64,000 nucleotides of DNA from Oscarella lobularis (Eukaryota; Porifera; Homoscleromorpha; Homosclerophorida; Oscarellidae). The notes beneath the pieces are model-generated. The model ran no database searches, was not told the DNA's origin, and worked only from the letters and a program-made list of their open reading frames with translations. Positions 47,594-58,391 of the stretch are shown in pieces. Made by a program: the position numbers and the translations under genes. Position 1 is the first letter of the stretch. Every line of letters begins with the position of its first letter. The stretch spans positions 930,001 through 994,000 of the forward strand of contig NC_089189.1 in the NCBI RefSeq assembly GCF_947507565.1, in the 5' to 3' direction.

Positions 47594-48490
47594 ATGAGTC
47601 CGTGTCTCTACTTCTTCCTCTTCGGCTGTATCATCTTGTCATCTGCTGCTGCAACAGGAAGTGAAGGTAACATCAGTAGAACTTGTCTTTGGCTTTTGGG
47701 GGAGGGACCCCAATGAGAACAGGAGTCGTCTCTTTATTCTCTATCCAAAACAATCTTGCTCACTCGCGTCTCGACTATTTAGATGCTTCCTATAAAATCA
47801 GAAGATCTGCGTCGTCTCCTTGTCTATCCAATCATTATAAAACCGAGCTGAGTGCTTCCCAAAAGGCTGATAACCTCGTCTTTGGCTGCTGCAAATCTAT
47901 GGACTATCAGCGAATGCAGTGGCGTTTTCCCAACGGCTCTCGCGTACCTCGATGTTCTGCGTCGCATCAGGAAATCTGTTGGAGCTACGTCGCCTCTACT
48001 ATGTCTAGGCTGCATGTAAATGCAACCGGGCTAGAGGCGGGTGAGCAGTGGAATATTACCTGCGTTACGACCGGTCTTTTTGAGCTCTCATACGATGTTT
48101 CCGTTACGAGAAAGTGAGACGGGGCTACAGTAGAGCGCGAAATGACCGCATTCAACAGTTCTGTTCTATAGAAAATTAAGAAAAACTCCTCTTCCATCCT
48201 GTCACAGCTCTTTGTCCAACGCTGCTTATCACATTCGCCTTTACAACTGCAGCACGAGCGAGCCCAATATGGCAGTTCGTTGGACAGATAAACGCGGCCA
48301 AAGCGTCGAGAACTGCACAATTGAAGGAAAAGCATCAGAATGCGTCGAACGTTCTCCAGATGGGACGGCGATGCTGAGAGTGAATCCTCGCTCTCCGTAC
48401 CGAAAGTACATCTGCATCAAGTTTCGAAGACACAGCAGAAAGCAGAAAGGCAGTAAACTTTGTGTTACAAGAAACAACGTAGCCTATTAG
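47594..48490 (+). CDS. Secreted protein with two Ig-like domains
   Basis: Exons 47594-47666, 47783-48113 and 48208-48490 (phases 1 and 2) encode 228 residues. MSPCLYFFLFGCIILSSAAA is a signal peptide. The first Ig-like domain runs from about DNLVFGCCKSM through MQWRFPNGS to EQWNITCVTTG, with the usual Cys, Trp, Leu and Cys landmarks. The second runs from AYHIRLYNCST through AVRWTDKRG to KYICIKF. Sites NGS, NAT, NIT and NCS fit glycosylation. Domain boundaries match exon ends, as in Ig superfamily genes. There is no transmembrane segment or GPI signal, so it is probably a soluble ligand, decoy or recognition molecule. The family is not identified. Confidence 0.8.
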
Positions 48491-48964
48491 AGTTGCAGAG
48501 AGGTTCTCTGCTAGGGGTTTGTGACAAGGACGAGAACAACCTAAATACACCTATCAGCATCATTTCGTTAGCCACCGAGAATGATTGCCTTATTAGACTT
48601 AGAGGGCGCATTCTGCTGCTTCGTCAGCCTGAGCCATATTAGCTGCTTCCATTGCTTATTGCCGTGATTGATACGGGATTAGACTCATTAGCTTAACATC
48701 TTTCAGACGGTGCGCTTATGACTGCGCCATTATATCCCGGTTGATTTTCCCTATATTGCTAAAATACCAAGCCATTTATTGCAATCAATTGCGCCACTAG
48801 CTACAAAAATAATAATAGAAGTAAAACAGCACAAAGTGTTGTATATGTAACGTGCATAAAAGTGGATCAAGTAGTGTTTAGTCAACTACGACATACACAT
48901 ACGATACTACTGATAACAGTGCTTGTAACCACAGACAAACTAAACTATTAGGCACGCAACGACG
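48491..48964. other. Convergent intergenic region
   Basis: It lies between two genes ending toward each other and holds both 3' UTRs. A/T-rich, with no coding signal. Confidence 0.6.
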
Positions 48965-51900
48965 CTACCCGAACATCATTCTGTCAAATTGATCCAAGTA
49001 AGACAAAATCGCTTCTCCTGCCTGTTGCATAACTTTTCCTTTTCCTCTCAGCTCTTGGCGAAGAGCTGATGCAGTGCTTTGTGCATGTTCTTTCCAAACT
49101 TCACGATACGTATTCCAATCAACGCCTAAATTTCTAAGCTTTGCAACGGCAGCTTCTCTGTCGAAATTTCGCCCGCTGACATGTGCCGTAATGCAGGTAC
49201 GCGTGATTGCCCCTTTAACTCTATTTACGTTAGCAAAAGTTGGAATCTGATTGACGGGGCGATTGAAAACGTCTCTCAAGCATTCCTTCAGCTCTTTCAT
49301 TCTCGTTTGCCCAATTAAACGAAGCGCATTGTTCTTTCTCGCTTCATTTACTACAAAGGAAACCACTTGCTTTTCAACGACGTGGTCTCTGTGCTTTGGA
49401 CCACTTCCTTTGCCCCCGGTATATAAATCGCGTTTCTTGTCAATAATTTTTGCATCAGCCCTTGGCGTGCTCTTGTCAAGATCTCTAGTTTTCATGGGAG
49501 ATGGAGGTTTTGACGATGCCTGGCTTGAGCTGCCCTTTTGTTGCGGATTGCCGCTCTTTTCACCTCCGCGGCTCAGACGAGAGTTATTGCTTCCGTTGCC
49601 GCCACTACCTCCAGCCGGAGCCAATAGACCTGTTGTACTTTTGCCGCCACTACTGGCACTAGCAGCCGTTGTACTCTTTGCAGCAAAGGCAGAGGCTTGA
49701 TTAAAGTAGGACGGTGCTCTCCTGGAAGAATTCGTCTGATTTCTTCCTGACGCGGTAACGGTTGCAATTCTTGTGTTTGGCAGTCGTACGGGGCTTTCGC
49801 GAATTTTAGGAACTAAAGTGACGCCACCGTAGCATAAAGATAGACTCTCTTCGGCACTAGACTTGTAGAGGGCTGCAGGCACCCATTGAGAATGACTTTT
49901 CCACTGAAATTCACATGACGATCCCTTTTGGACTATCGAATTGAGAGCGCTTTCAAACGCTTTTTCTTTTTTGCGATATTCTTCCCGAATGTGGTCGAGG
50001 CATTGGGAGCGAATTTCGTCCCGAGTTGGCAACTTTTTCTTGGAACAGATGAATTCGGAAAGACGACGTGCGGATCCTTTTTCGGAGCGTAACCATCGGT
50101 GAACGTGGCCCTCGAGTTCTCTGCGAGAGACGGAGTAATGGCAGGCATTGTCAAGCTGGCTTACAATGTTAGAGAAAGTCCCTTCAACAAACGCTCCAAT
50201 GCCTCCTTTTGAATCAATCTCGTTTCTCATTTTCCTTAGCAAGGTTTCGACCGAATCACAATTTTGTCTCCAATTTTCCCTTTCTATTTTTATCACGACT
50301 GCTTCGTCGACTTGTGCATTTGATTGCTGTTCTTTTATGCCTTCAATAACGCCGTGAATAACGCGTCCGACAAACATCAATTTCACTAATTCTCGCAGAC
50401 GCAGAAAAATTGGAAAATGAGCGCCAATTTCGTCGTAATTCTTGGTCAGATCGTTTGCAAATTGCATTTCCGGACTGTCCGGATCCATTTGAGGTGCGTC
50501 GATCAGTTTCCCATCAACGTCGTGAATCATGGGAGACGTGCGAACCACCATCGTCGGACGCTTAAAATGGTAAACAATTTTAGAACTGCCGCTGCTGTTC
50601 GCCACACGATTGTAAGCCAACTCGTCCGCTTGAATCCAGAATCGGTGAGCGCGACTATCAGGAGACCATTTTCGATCGCGAACAGGCCGAAGTAGTGATC
50701 TGACGTGCCTGGGAAGTTTGTCAAGCAAACCGCTGCCGTCTCCAATTATAGTGGGTCGCTGTTTGAACGGCGGTTTTGAGGAAATATCTGATCCAACGCT
50801 AAACGATTTCATCAGGTAGTCTGCTTCCAGCATAGCCTTTAGCAAGCCCGTGCCTTGAATTCTGTCTGGCTTGTACCAAAGCTTCTGAAAAGGATGATAT
50901 CGTTCGTAGGGACTTGGCGGATCCAAACTGAAAACGGGAAGGCACGGATCCTTACGGTTAAGCCTAATAGCTTCAGCTACATCAGACTGGGAGAATAGTC
51001 CTATATTGCTGCTGTCTGGTTTCTTAACCAAAAGTCTAAGTGAAGGCGAGCTGGAATCTACATCAATTTCGAAGCCGTACAATTCTGCGTAGTCTAGGTC
51101 AACGGCAAATTTTGGTTCTTGAACGAGCCAGCCATCTGGAGTGCGCGGTAGTAGAGGTGATGTCATCGTGTCGGAAACGTGCTCCCACGTCCAACCGTTT
51201 TCGCGAATTAATGTCTCAGCGCACTTTTCGTAAGCGTCATCACTGCTGACAAGCTCCGACAAATGAAGCAGGTCGTTCTCGTAAATTTGATAGTTCACTT
51301 CCTGCATGCTGACTGGACGACTGTCGGGCGACTCGACGTTTTGAAGCTCGAGCATGTACTCAGAGTGCAATTGGCCCGAGATGATATTAAGCAGTATCGC
51401 TTCCGATATTCCAACGACGGGAATATGCCAAAAAGGACAGAATCGAGCGTAGTAGATCAGAGTGCGAAACATTTCTACAATAAGTTGACTTTCTTTTTCT
51501 GTGAAGTCCTGATTTGCCAGCTTGATTGCGTGAATGACCATTCCAACGCACTGACGGAGCACGTAGAATTGCATGCCAGGATGAAGACGCTGACGGAAGA
51601 TCTGGTAGGCGAACTCGGCGCATTTCAGTACGGACTGCTTCAGGGCATAAAGCTCAGGGTGTATCTTGGACCGCTGTCGGCGTTCAGAGCGAGGCGCGAA
51701 ATCGCTGGCTTTTGCTTTGGTGTCAAGTTCCTTTAGAAACCACGAGCCAGCCATTAGAAGAGTAATGACTATTTCGGACGAATGACAGCAGGCGGGCATG
51801 AAATCGAGATACGCCAAGGCGACGTCTCGATGGGACCATTTTCCACTGGAGAAATTCTTGGCGATTCCTTCTTCGTATTTTCGCGCCGTTTTTGAAGAAC

Positions 51901-53632
51901 GCACCCAAAAGTCCGGCCAAACGCGATTTGTGCTGGGAGGAAACACCATGGATAAGCTAGGCAGTAAGCCGCATTTGATTAGCTCGGAGTCGGAAGCTAA
52001 GGAAACGAGAATTTCAGGCGTTAGTCCAACGCAGTTTTGAAAGAGTGTCTGATGAGCAATAGCGTGGCTTGCCGCAGGAATAGAAAATACAGCAATAAAG
52101 ACCTTGACAGCTGCATTTGGTAGCCATTCAGAATGATGGCCTGTCCATACCGCACTCTCTATATCATGCAGACCCTGGACGTAATTTCCTTCATTTGTTT
52201 TCGCTACTCCAGCTAGTAAACGTAATCCTGCCTGATCATCGCCGCGCATTTGATTAATGAAACCAACCCTTTGTTCGAGAAAGACGTCTAGTGCTTCAAG
52301 TCCGCTGTCTTTGTGAGTTTGATAAAAGGACTCGCTTAGGTTTTCATTTGTGTCTGGAGGCGCAGTGACAAGCCCCCACAACTCGTCCCATTCTCGTGAC
52401 TCCCAAGCGGCGTCTAATTGCGAGCGCTTTAATCCAACGCGCGTGGCGTGCTCTCTACAACGTTTCTCGTAAACGTCTGCTGCTTGAATTAGCTTATCGA
52501 GCTCTTCCTTCTTCTTATTCATATCGGGAATTTCGATCGGCGTTTCTGTCATGAGTTGCCGTTCAACTGCTTGGAGAAAGCTCTCTTTTGCCGCACAAAG
52601 ATAGCAAAACCGTTCTTTGTCAGAGAAGGATTCTTCCTTGCTAGTCCAAGCAATAAGTACTGATGACAGAAGTAAAAGAGCTTTGATTGATTGCACCGGT
52701 TCATATTCCTCTTTTGTTGAAAGCACGACAGGTTCGACAATTGGCAAAAGAACAATAAGTGACAATTGGTGAAAACCTGCTTTGTTTAAGTTCTTGGCTA
52801 TTTGAAGCGGAGTGACGATGCTCTCGTCAAACGAAGAAGCAAAGGAAAGGCAGGCACTGGCGGCATAAAGTGAAGACATGCTTTGACGATTGATCAACTG
52901 AAATCCCATGTCTAGCCAAGCCTTTGCTTGGATGCCGCGAGATCTTTCATAACACTCATTGCAAACGTTGGTTTTGGAGTGAACGTCGAGAAGCGGATCG
53001 GAGTTCAGCTGACGTATGCAAGAAGAGCAAAATGTTTTTGCACAGGCAAAGCAATTCTGCCCTCTTCTCCAAAATCCCAAACTTGTTTTGCAGCTAGGCG
53101 TCGAGCAATATGATGAGGTCGACCGATCAGAAGCTTGAGCAGGAGCTTCTGGTTTTTTGTGAGGAACAAAAAGCAGTAGTAGGCCGAGAAGTTCATCTCG
53201 TGACGCATCTGTCAAATCGCTCTCATCCCACTGCAGGGAGAAGAGGCTCAGCAAGAAGCAAAGTTCTTTCGACGTCGCTGCTGATAAATCGACGACAGGA
53301 ACACTGCCGTCTTCTCTTTTTGAGCAGGCATGGCCTCGGCGAAATTGAATATCTTCTAAGAGTTTTCTAATTTTTTTGACGTTGCCGCTGTGTGCAGTTG
53401 GCACCATTTCTGACAAGCCAGAATCGCGAAGTTCTTTTATTTCGTCTAGAGCCCTCTCTAGCGGCCTTTTCTTGGTGCCAACCTTTGGCTTCTGCGGCAA
53501 AGGCTTTGGCGTCTTTGCCAGATTGGGAAACGTGTCGCGAAGAAACGTTTGCAGTTGAGATGCAAGAGAAGCCAGTCTTTTCTCGCCAGCGCAGAAAACG
53601 TTCGATTTCAGCCAAACTGGGAAAGAAGCCAT
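48965..53632 (-). CDS. Intronless 1,555-residue FYVE-like zinc-finger protein
   Basis: A single uninterrupted frame of 4.67 kb. Residues about 175-232 carry eight cysteines in four pairs (CSTPSC, CFAC, CSSC, CNEC) with RRGQNCFACAKTFCSSC between, which resembles FYVE/FYVE-related fingers though the RHHC signature is changed. This suggests binding to PI3P membranes or a structural role. Residues about 240-880 look helical and repeat-like. A conserved-looking block at about 900-1100 (ERYHPFQKLWYKPDRIQG, ADYLMKSFSVGSD, HRFWIQADELAYN) has no family I can name. Residues about 1310-1400 are Gly/Ser-rich and disordered, and the last 150 residues form a charged helical domain. Lack of introns contrasts with every other large gene here and raises retrocopy or transfer. 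Confidence 0.85.
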   Translation of the reverse strand: MASFPVWLKSNVFCAGEKRLASLASQLQTFLRDTFPNLAKTPKPLPQKPKVGTKKRPLERALDEIKELRDSGLSEMVPTAHSGNVKKIRKLLEDIQFRRGHACSKREDGSVPVVDLSAATSKELCFLLSLFSLQWDESDLTDASRDELLGLLLLFVPHKKPEAPAQASDRSTSSYCSTPSCKTSLGFWRRGQNCFACAKTFCSSCIRQLNSDPLLDVHSKTNVCNECYERSRGIQAKAWLDMGFQLINRQSMSSLYAASACLSFASSFDESIVTPLQIAKNLNKAGFHQLSLIVLLPIVEPVVLSTKEEYEPVQSIKALLLLSSVLIAWTSKEESFSDKERFCYLCAAKESFLQAVERQLMTETPIEIPDMNKKKEELDKLIQAADVYEKRCREHATRVGLKRSQLDAAWESREWDELWGLVTAPPDTNENLSESFYQTHKDSGLEALDVFLEQRVGFINQMRGDDQAGLRLLAGVAKTNEGNYVQGLHDIESAVWTGHHSEWLPNAAVKVFIAVFSIPAASHAIAHQTLFQNCVGLTPEILVSLASDSELIKCGLLPSLSMVFPPSTNRVWPDFWVRSSKTARKYEEGIAKNFSSGKWSHRDVALAYLDFMPACCHSSEIVITLLMAGSWFLKELDTKAKASDFAPRSERRQRSKIHPELYALKQSVLKCAEFAYQIFRQRLHPGMQFYVLRQCVGMVIHAIKLANQDFTEKESQLIVEMFRTLIYYARFCPFWHIPVVGISEAILLNIISGQLHSEYMLELQNVESPDSRPVSMQEVNYQIYENDLLHLSELVSSDDAYEKCAETLIRENGWTWEHVSDTMTSPLLPRTPDGWLVQEPKFAVDLDYAELYGFEIDVDSSSPSLRLLVKKPDSSNIGLFSQSDVAEAIRLNRKDPCLPVFSLDPPSPYERYHPFQKLWYKPDRIQGTGLLKAMLEADYLMKSFSVGSDISSKPPFKQRPTIIGDGSGLLDKLPRHVRSLLRPVRDRKWSPDSRAHRFWIQADELAYNRVANSSGSSKIVYHFKRPTMVVRTSPMIHDVDGKLIDAPQMDPDSPEMQFANDLTKNYDEIGAHFPIFLRLRELVKLMFVGRVIHGVIEGIKEQQSNAQVDEAVVIKIERENWRQNCDSVETLLRKMRNEIDSKGGIGAFVEGTFSNIVSQLDNACHYSVSRRELEGHVHRWLRSEKGSARRLSEFICSKKKLPTRDEIRSQCLDHIREEYRKKEKAFESALNSIVQKGSSCEFQWKSHSQWVPAALYKSSAEESLSLCYGGVTLVPKIRESPVRLPNTRIATVTASGRNQTNSSRRAPSYFNQASAFAAKSTTAASASSGGKSTTGLLAPAGGSGGNGSNNSRLSRGGEKSGNPQQKGSSSQASSKPPSPMKTRDLDKSTPRADAKIIDKKRDLYTGGKGSGPKHRDHVVEKQVVSFVVNEARKNNALRLIGQTRMKELKECLRDVFNRPVNQIPTFANVNRVKGAITRTCITAHVSGRNFDREAAVAKLRNLGVDWNTYREVWKEHAQSTASALRQELRGKGKVMQQAGEAILSYLDQFDRMMFG

Positions 53633-53819
53633 AAATTGCTCGGAAGCGCGGACAGTGCCTGGCAGAACACTAGAAAATGATCATTATTATTAGTCTTAGT
53701 GTCAACTATAAGAGGGTGTTTTCTTAGGACGTTTCTCCGTCAAGCGAAGTCCCCATTCCCGAGCCTCCCTCGATCCCACGTACAAGCCTCTAGCTGTCTA
53801 TTAGTATAATAGGCATGTC

Positions 53820-54089
53820 TTACTCGAGATCATCTACTGCTTCGTCATCGTCGGCAAGTTTTTCATCGTACGCTTCGCGTTTAGCCTTGTCCATGAGAAC
53901 GGAATAGGCTCGATTGATTTTGCTCATGATTTCGCCTGCTAGAGGATTGGAGCTCTTGTCCGGATGATAGTCGCGGGCAAGAGCACGATACTTCTTCTTG
54001 ATTTCGTCGGACGACGCGTTCAGACCGACACTGAGCAGTCTGTAGTAATTTTCGTCCAAAAGTTTTGGAGGATCTTGTGCTTCAGCCAT
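53820..54089 (-). CDS. Small J-domain (DnaJ-like) co-chaperone
   Basis: An 89-residue protein from the ATG at 54089. Residues about 13-78 form one complete J domain: YYRLLSVGLNASSDEIKKKY, the HPD motif in RDYHPDKS, and helix IV ending AKREAYDEKL. The tail is acidic. Such proteins stimulate Hsp70 ATPase. The frame is open upstream to 54164 with a hydrophobic stretch, but that extension begins at GTG rather than ATG, so a membrane-anchored form would need an upstream exon. It shares a 360-bp gap with the divergent MFS gene. Confidence 0.85.
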   Translation of the reverse strand: MAEAQDPPKLLDENYYRLLSVGLNASSDEIKKKYRALARDYHPDKSSNPLAGEIMSKINRAYSVLMDKAKREAYDEKLADDDEAVDDLE

Positions 54090-54378
54090 GGCGAAGTAGA
54101 AGTTCACGACGTACGTGAGCACACACAAAGTGAGTAAGGAAAGAATCACATGACAATAGAGCACATGCAGACTCTTATTGAATTATGATTATTTGCACAA
54201 ATTATCTCTACTGAGTTTAATTAATTAATAGTAGCCTGTGCAATTGTACTTTATTCTAATTTCAACGCCTTCTACTGTGTACCCTAACGCTCCTCCTGAA
54301 AGCCTGCAGTGCCAGATAGCCTCTGCAGAGATGCATTTCATTTGCTGCACCATAGGAGATTTGCATCTGCTAGCTACT

Positions 54379-54399
54379 CTAGCGCGCGCACTATAAAAA
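54379..54399 (+). promoter_or_regulatory. TATA box and GCGCGC motif of MFS gene A
   Basis: TAGCGCGCGCAC is followed directly by TATAAAAA (54392-54399), 52 bp upstream of the ATG. The motif-TATA arrangement is the same as in the NHL-BTB genes. Confidence 0.6.
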
Positions 54400-54450
54400 G
54401 GAAAACAAGGGAAAGCAACGCGAATCTCTCCCTGCGAAGATGATTTGAGT

Positions 54451-57400
54451 ATGGAAACTTTGTCAGGAAGCAGCTCTAGGCCGACTCCAGTCAACTGGAG
54501 AGTGGTTCTAGTCTCGTTCACGATACTGGTAAGAGAGCCTACGCGAAGAAGACCTAAGAAAGCGTAGGAAGGCGTACCATCTGCAGGCAGCCAGTTCGGC
54601 GACCATTTCTATGCTGTTTCCTTACTTGCCTTGGATGGTTAGGGTAAGCCGGACAAAGAGAGAGCGTCCAACTATCATCGTCTTCTTCTACATATAGAAA
54701 TTCAGAGTGAATGGAGAATTTGTTCAAGAGGAAGACGTAGGTACGGAGATTAATTATAGTTACTACCAGAGCCTTCTTGATATGAGCTCTGGTATCGTCT
54801 GTATTTTTTGACTGTGTAATTTATTTGATGTTGTCTACGTACTGTATTTTCTCTTTTCTCAAAGCTGACCGCTTATTGGATTTTCTCAGGGTACTACGCT
54901 GGATTTGTTGCCTCCGCATACTTCTTTGGACGATTTTTTGCATGGTGAAAGCCGAGCAAATAGACGAAGAAATCGATTTGACGCGTCGTCTCTTATTAGC
55001 TACTTTTGGGGAATATTAGCAGACAAGAAAGGCCGTCGACTGACAATTCTCATCAGCGGAAGTGCAATAGCAGTCTTCACCTTCATGTTCGGGTTCACCA
55101 ACACCCACTTGGGCTTGGCCTGGGCGATGGTAACGAGGTTTCTAAGCGGTGCAAGCAACGGTACGTAAAAAGGACGCTTTATCGTTCTCCGGAGACGCGG
55201 TTTAAAATTAAATCTCTTATTGTAATTGCTAAGTAGCAATATCCTTTAAACGACATTCAGGATTCTGCCCACTCGTCTATTGTTGACCCATACTACTAAT
55301 GAAACGTTATGTATAGAACGCTACGTTCATTTAGTAGAGACGCAAAAATTCAAAATCCCATGAAAGAAAAAACGTCCTTTCCATTGATTCCCATGGGTAT
55401 GGCCTGAAAAAATGGAGTGAACCCTTCACCATTGATTCTTAAGGACGTACGGCAGAAGAGACGGCCCGTCCCATGCAGTAATTACTGCAGAAGGGACGGC
55501 CCGTTGTCGCATCTCGCGCATTTTAGTACTATTGTACTGTGAAACGTGCACAGTACCGGAGTTTTTTATCATACCCTGTCCTTTGGTTAGGTAATTTGAC
55601 GAGAAACGGGTGGAATAGTCAAGCTACATAGCGTTTTCGTAGGATTGTTTGCGTATCAAGTGTAGCGCACGTTTGATTTTCCCGTTATAGAAGCGACGTA
55701 GCGCCTTGGTTTTGCTGACCAAGCGTACTGCCGTATCTGCGTTTGCGTTCGCTTTTCGCGTGCAAATAGCGACTGAATGGATTTAGAATAGACCCACAAT
55801 GCCTTTCGTGACCGATTCATCGCTTCTACTTCGCGTATTAGGGCATTTCGTAGCAGCGCGTTGATTGACGTCATGCGTTGCTCAATGCAGCGTGACAGGG
55901 CGTGTCTTGCGTACGTAGTACACGTGCGTTGTTTTTTTTCGCATTTTGAATTGATTTTCAACAAAATTTTGTTTGTTTTTGTTGTCAGAATTGCATTTGC
56001 GGTCGATTGCAGCCCATTGGCAAAGATTTCGGTTCAAACGAAGCGCTTTTTGATTTTGAATAGCTGCAGTCGTAGGGTCCTAGTCGCGTATGAGTATAAA
56101 TTTACAAGTACTTATCAGATGGAGCAGAGCAGAGCTCGTGGCTAGGATAGAAGGGAGATTGGCAACACTCCCCAAGGCTTGAGGCACTATGACCCGGTGG
56201 TCGCCTCATTCCTCACTTGACAAGGGTGTAACATTGCACGCCTTCCTAGTTCTCGCATCTCTCTCCCAGCTCCTGGGCACCTCTGTCACCGGATAAACCT
56301 CCATAGCACCGTCTTCCGTGGGGTTTGTGTCAAGTGTCGATGTTTTTTGATCTTTTTTAAAGTTCTCTACGCGAGAAAACGCGTTTTTGAGCTCGCGGCG
56401 GTCAAACGAAGCTTTGTTCTCCCAAAGGGGGACCCTTCGCCCAATTCACGAATATAGAAGTCCTTTACGCAAACCTTCAGACTCATAGGCAAAAGGAACT
56501 GATCTTTACAGTTTTCCGCTAGACCTAACGAATTAAAACTCAGTTTTCCAAAACTTTTAATTACTACGGGAAAGTTGGGGCGTCGCTTACTGCGAAAGCT
56601 GGCGAGTGAAGCCTTTTCTATTGATTTCTAAAACTAAAGCTAGGTAACCTGCACAAAATTTTTCTTGGAGTATTTCTTCCCTTAAAAATTCTTGGCAGAA
56701 CCCTTGTCACATTAATATTTAATTTTAACCTGTTTCGTTTACTTTATATATACCTAATAATTCTCGGCTTGTGATTGTCTTTTTAGGTGTCATTGGCGCA
56801 TCCAAAGCGACTGTAGCCGACGTTTCGGATAATACGAACCAGGCTATAGGAATGACGTACATGGAAGCCGCCTGGGGATTTGGTCTCGTTGTTGGTCCAG
56901 CCCTTGGTGGACTTCTCGCCGAACCGGTGCGACAGTATCCCGGTACGTTTTCTTCGGGAGGTAAGCGGGAGATCGGTATTCAGACGAATATATTGATAGG
57001 AGACTTTCGAAGGGTTTCTTGAGACGTTTCCGTATTTCTTACCGTGCACTCTAACCGCTTCTCTCCTCGTGATTGGTCTCGTTCTCGTCTATTTTCTTCT
57101 GCCGGAAACGTTGCGTAAACGGTGCGCAGGGAAATTTATTAATTAAGCTATTTAATAATATCACATAGTGGGTCATCGTACGACGTTGCAGAAGTAGAGG
57201 CAGCTGTTGCATACGTTTGCCCAGTCGGAAATGACGATGACGGCACTGTCAACATAGAAAGAACTGAAGAGGATAGTTTCGTCCAAGGGGTAGATACTGA
57301 TGAGTTAGAACCAGAGGCGCCTGCGCCTGGGAGCAATGGAGTGTGGACTCGATTTCGTGGCTTGGGAAGACGAGCAAGACGAGCTAGCGTAACGGTAATT

Positions 57401-58391
57401 AAGGACTCGACCTGGTGGAACATACTCAAGTAAAAGATAGAATTCGAGTATTTTGAAAATAGCTGTTCGACTAGGATGAAGGAGGCGAGAATGTCAATAG
57501 CCACATACTGCGTCCTTTCCTTTTCTGTTATCGGTTTTGATGAACTGGCCAGCGTGTGGATGGCCACGAAGCCCTATAGAGGTCGTTTAGATTAATAGCG
57601 TAATTTAATCCTTTTGATTCATAGACGTTGATACTACCTTTCCTTTTTGCTTTAGGGGGACTGGGTTTCAGCGAAAAAGAAATCGGCATTTCGCAAGCAG
57701 TTATATCTCTCGTACTGCTTCCTATTCAAATTATTATTGTGCACAAAGTAAGTCTTTGGGGGGCTCTCTAGCACGATCTAATGCTCTTGGTGTAGCTGGA
57801 AAAGAAACTCGGCTCGCTGACGGTACATATATGTACTTAGGATCTCTTCAATTAGTATGTCTTCTATGTGATGCAGACGTTCTACGTGTCCTGTACTGCC
57901 TGTGCACTCCTCACCGCTTTTTTGCCGGTATTGTCGTCTATAGAAAAGTAAGTGCCACTGCATACGGTTCTTTCGTTTTTCTTATTTCTTACCTAGTACT
58001 GTGGTCCTATGGACTACGCTTTTGGTCACTCTCCTTTTCTTGCGGTTCTTCATTGGCATCCTCTTCATCATGGTATTCATCTTCATGAATAACTCGGTGC
58101 CGAAATATCGCGTTGGTTCTATGCACGGTATTGCCGTTTCGCTGACTGCTCTAACGAGGTGCAATCAGTGCATGTGTCCAAGTAGGGTTTTGATTATATA
58201 TGTATTTTAGAACCTTTTCTCCTACCGTTAGCGGTTCTCTTTTTGCTTGGAGCATCAGCTGGGGAAGAAGTCATTTGGGATTTCCTTTCGGTCATCACTT
58301 GGTATTTTATTTCTTTTCTATTGTGTATCTGGCAGCACTGCTTTTGTCGGTGAACCTACCGAGTAGCCTTCAAAAGCAGAAGAAAGAATAA
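54451..58391 (+). CDS. MFS transporter, ZIFL-like, copy A
   Basis: Fourteen phase-compatible exons (54451-54528, 54587-54643, 54698-54740, 54890-54944, 55000-55160, 56787-56960, 57013-57121, 57169-57429, 57475-57581, 57656-57747, 57796-57822, 57877-57947, 57997-58158, 58211-58391) encode 525 residues. The first half has MFS motif A after TM2 (GILADKKGRRLTIL) and the TM4-TM5 signature RFLSGASNG...GLVVGPALGGLLAEP, close to plant zinc-induced facilitator-like carriers. A long acidic, Arg-rich cytoplasmic loop separates the two halves. Substrate is unknown; ZIFL relatives move zinc chelators, organic anions or potassium by proton antiport. Intron 5 holds a mobile element. A three-codon upstream ORF starts at 54440. 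Confidence 0.92.
55663..56409 (+). mobile_element. Internally deleted copy of the mobile element in MFS A intron 5
   Basis: 747 bp matching both ends of the element at 36317-37988, in the opposite orientation relative to the window. The middle 914 bp, holding most of the ORF, are missing. The junction at 56170-56177 is CCCCAAGG, which occurs at both deletion borders in the full copy (37472-37465 and 36558-36551). A second 8-bp gap removes ACCCAGCG after the start codon. It cannot encode the element protein. Confidence 0.88.

Noticed and set aside
55474-55489. 16-bp perfect palindrome TGCAGTAATTACTGCA near the mobile element in MFS A intron 5
   Set aside because: It lies outside the element ends defined by the two-copy comparison and is short; I could not tie it to a function.
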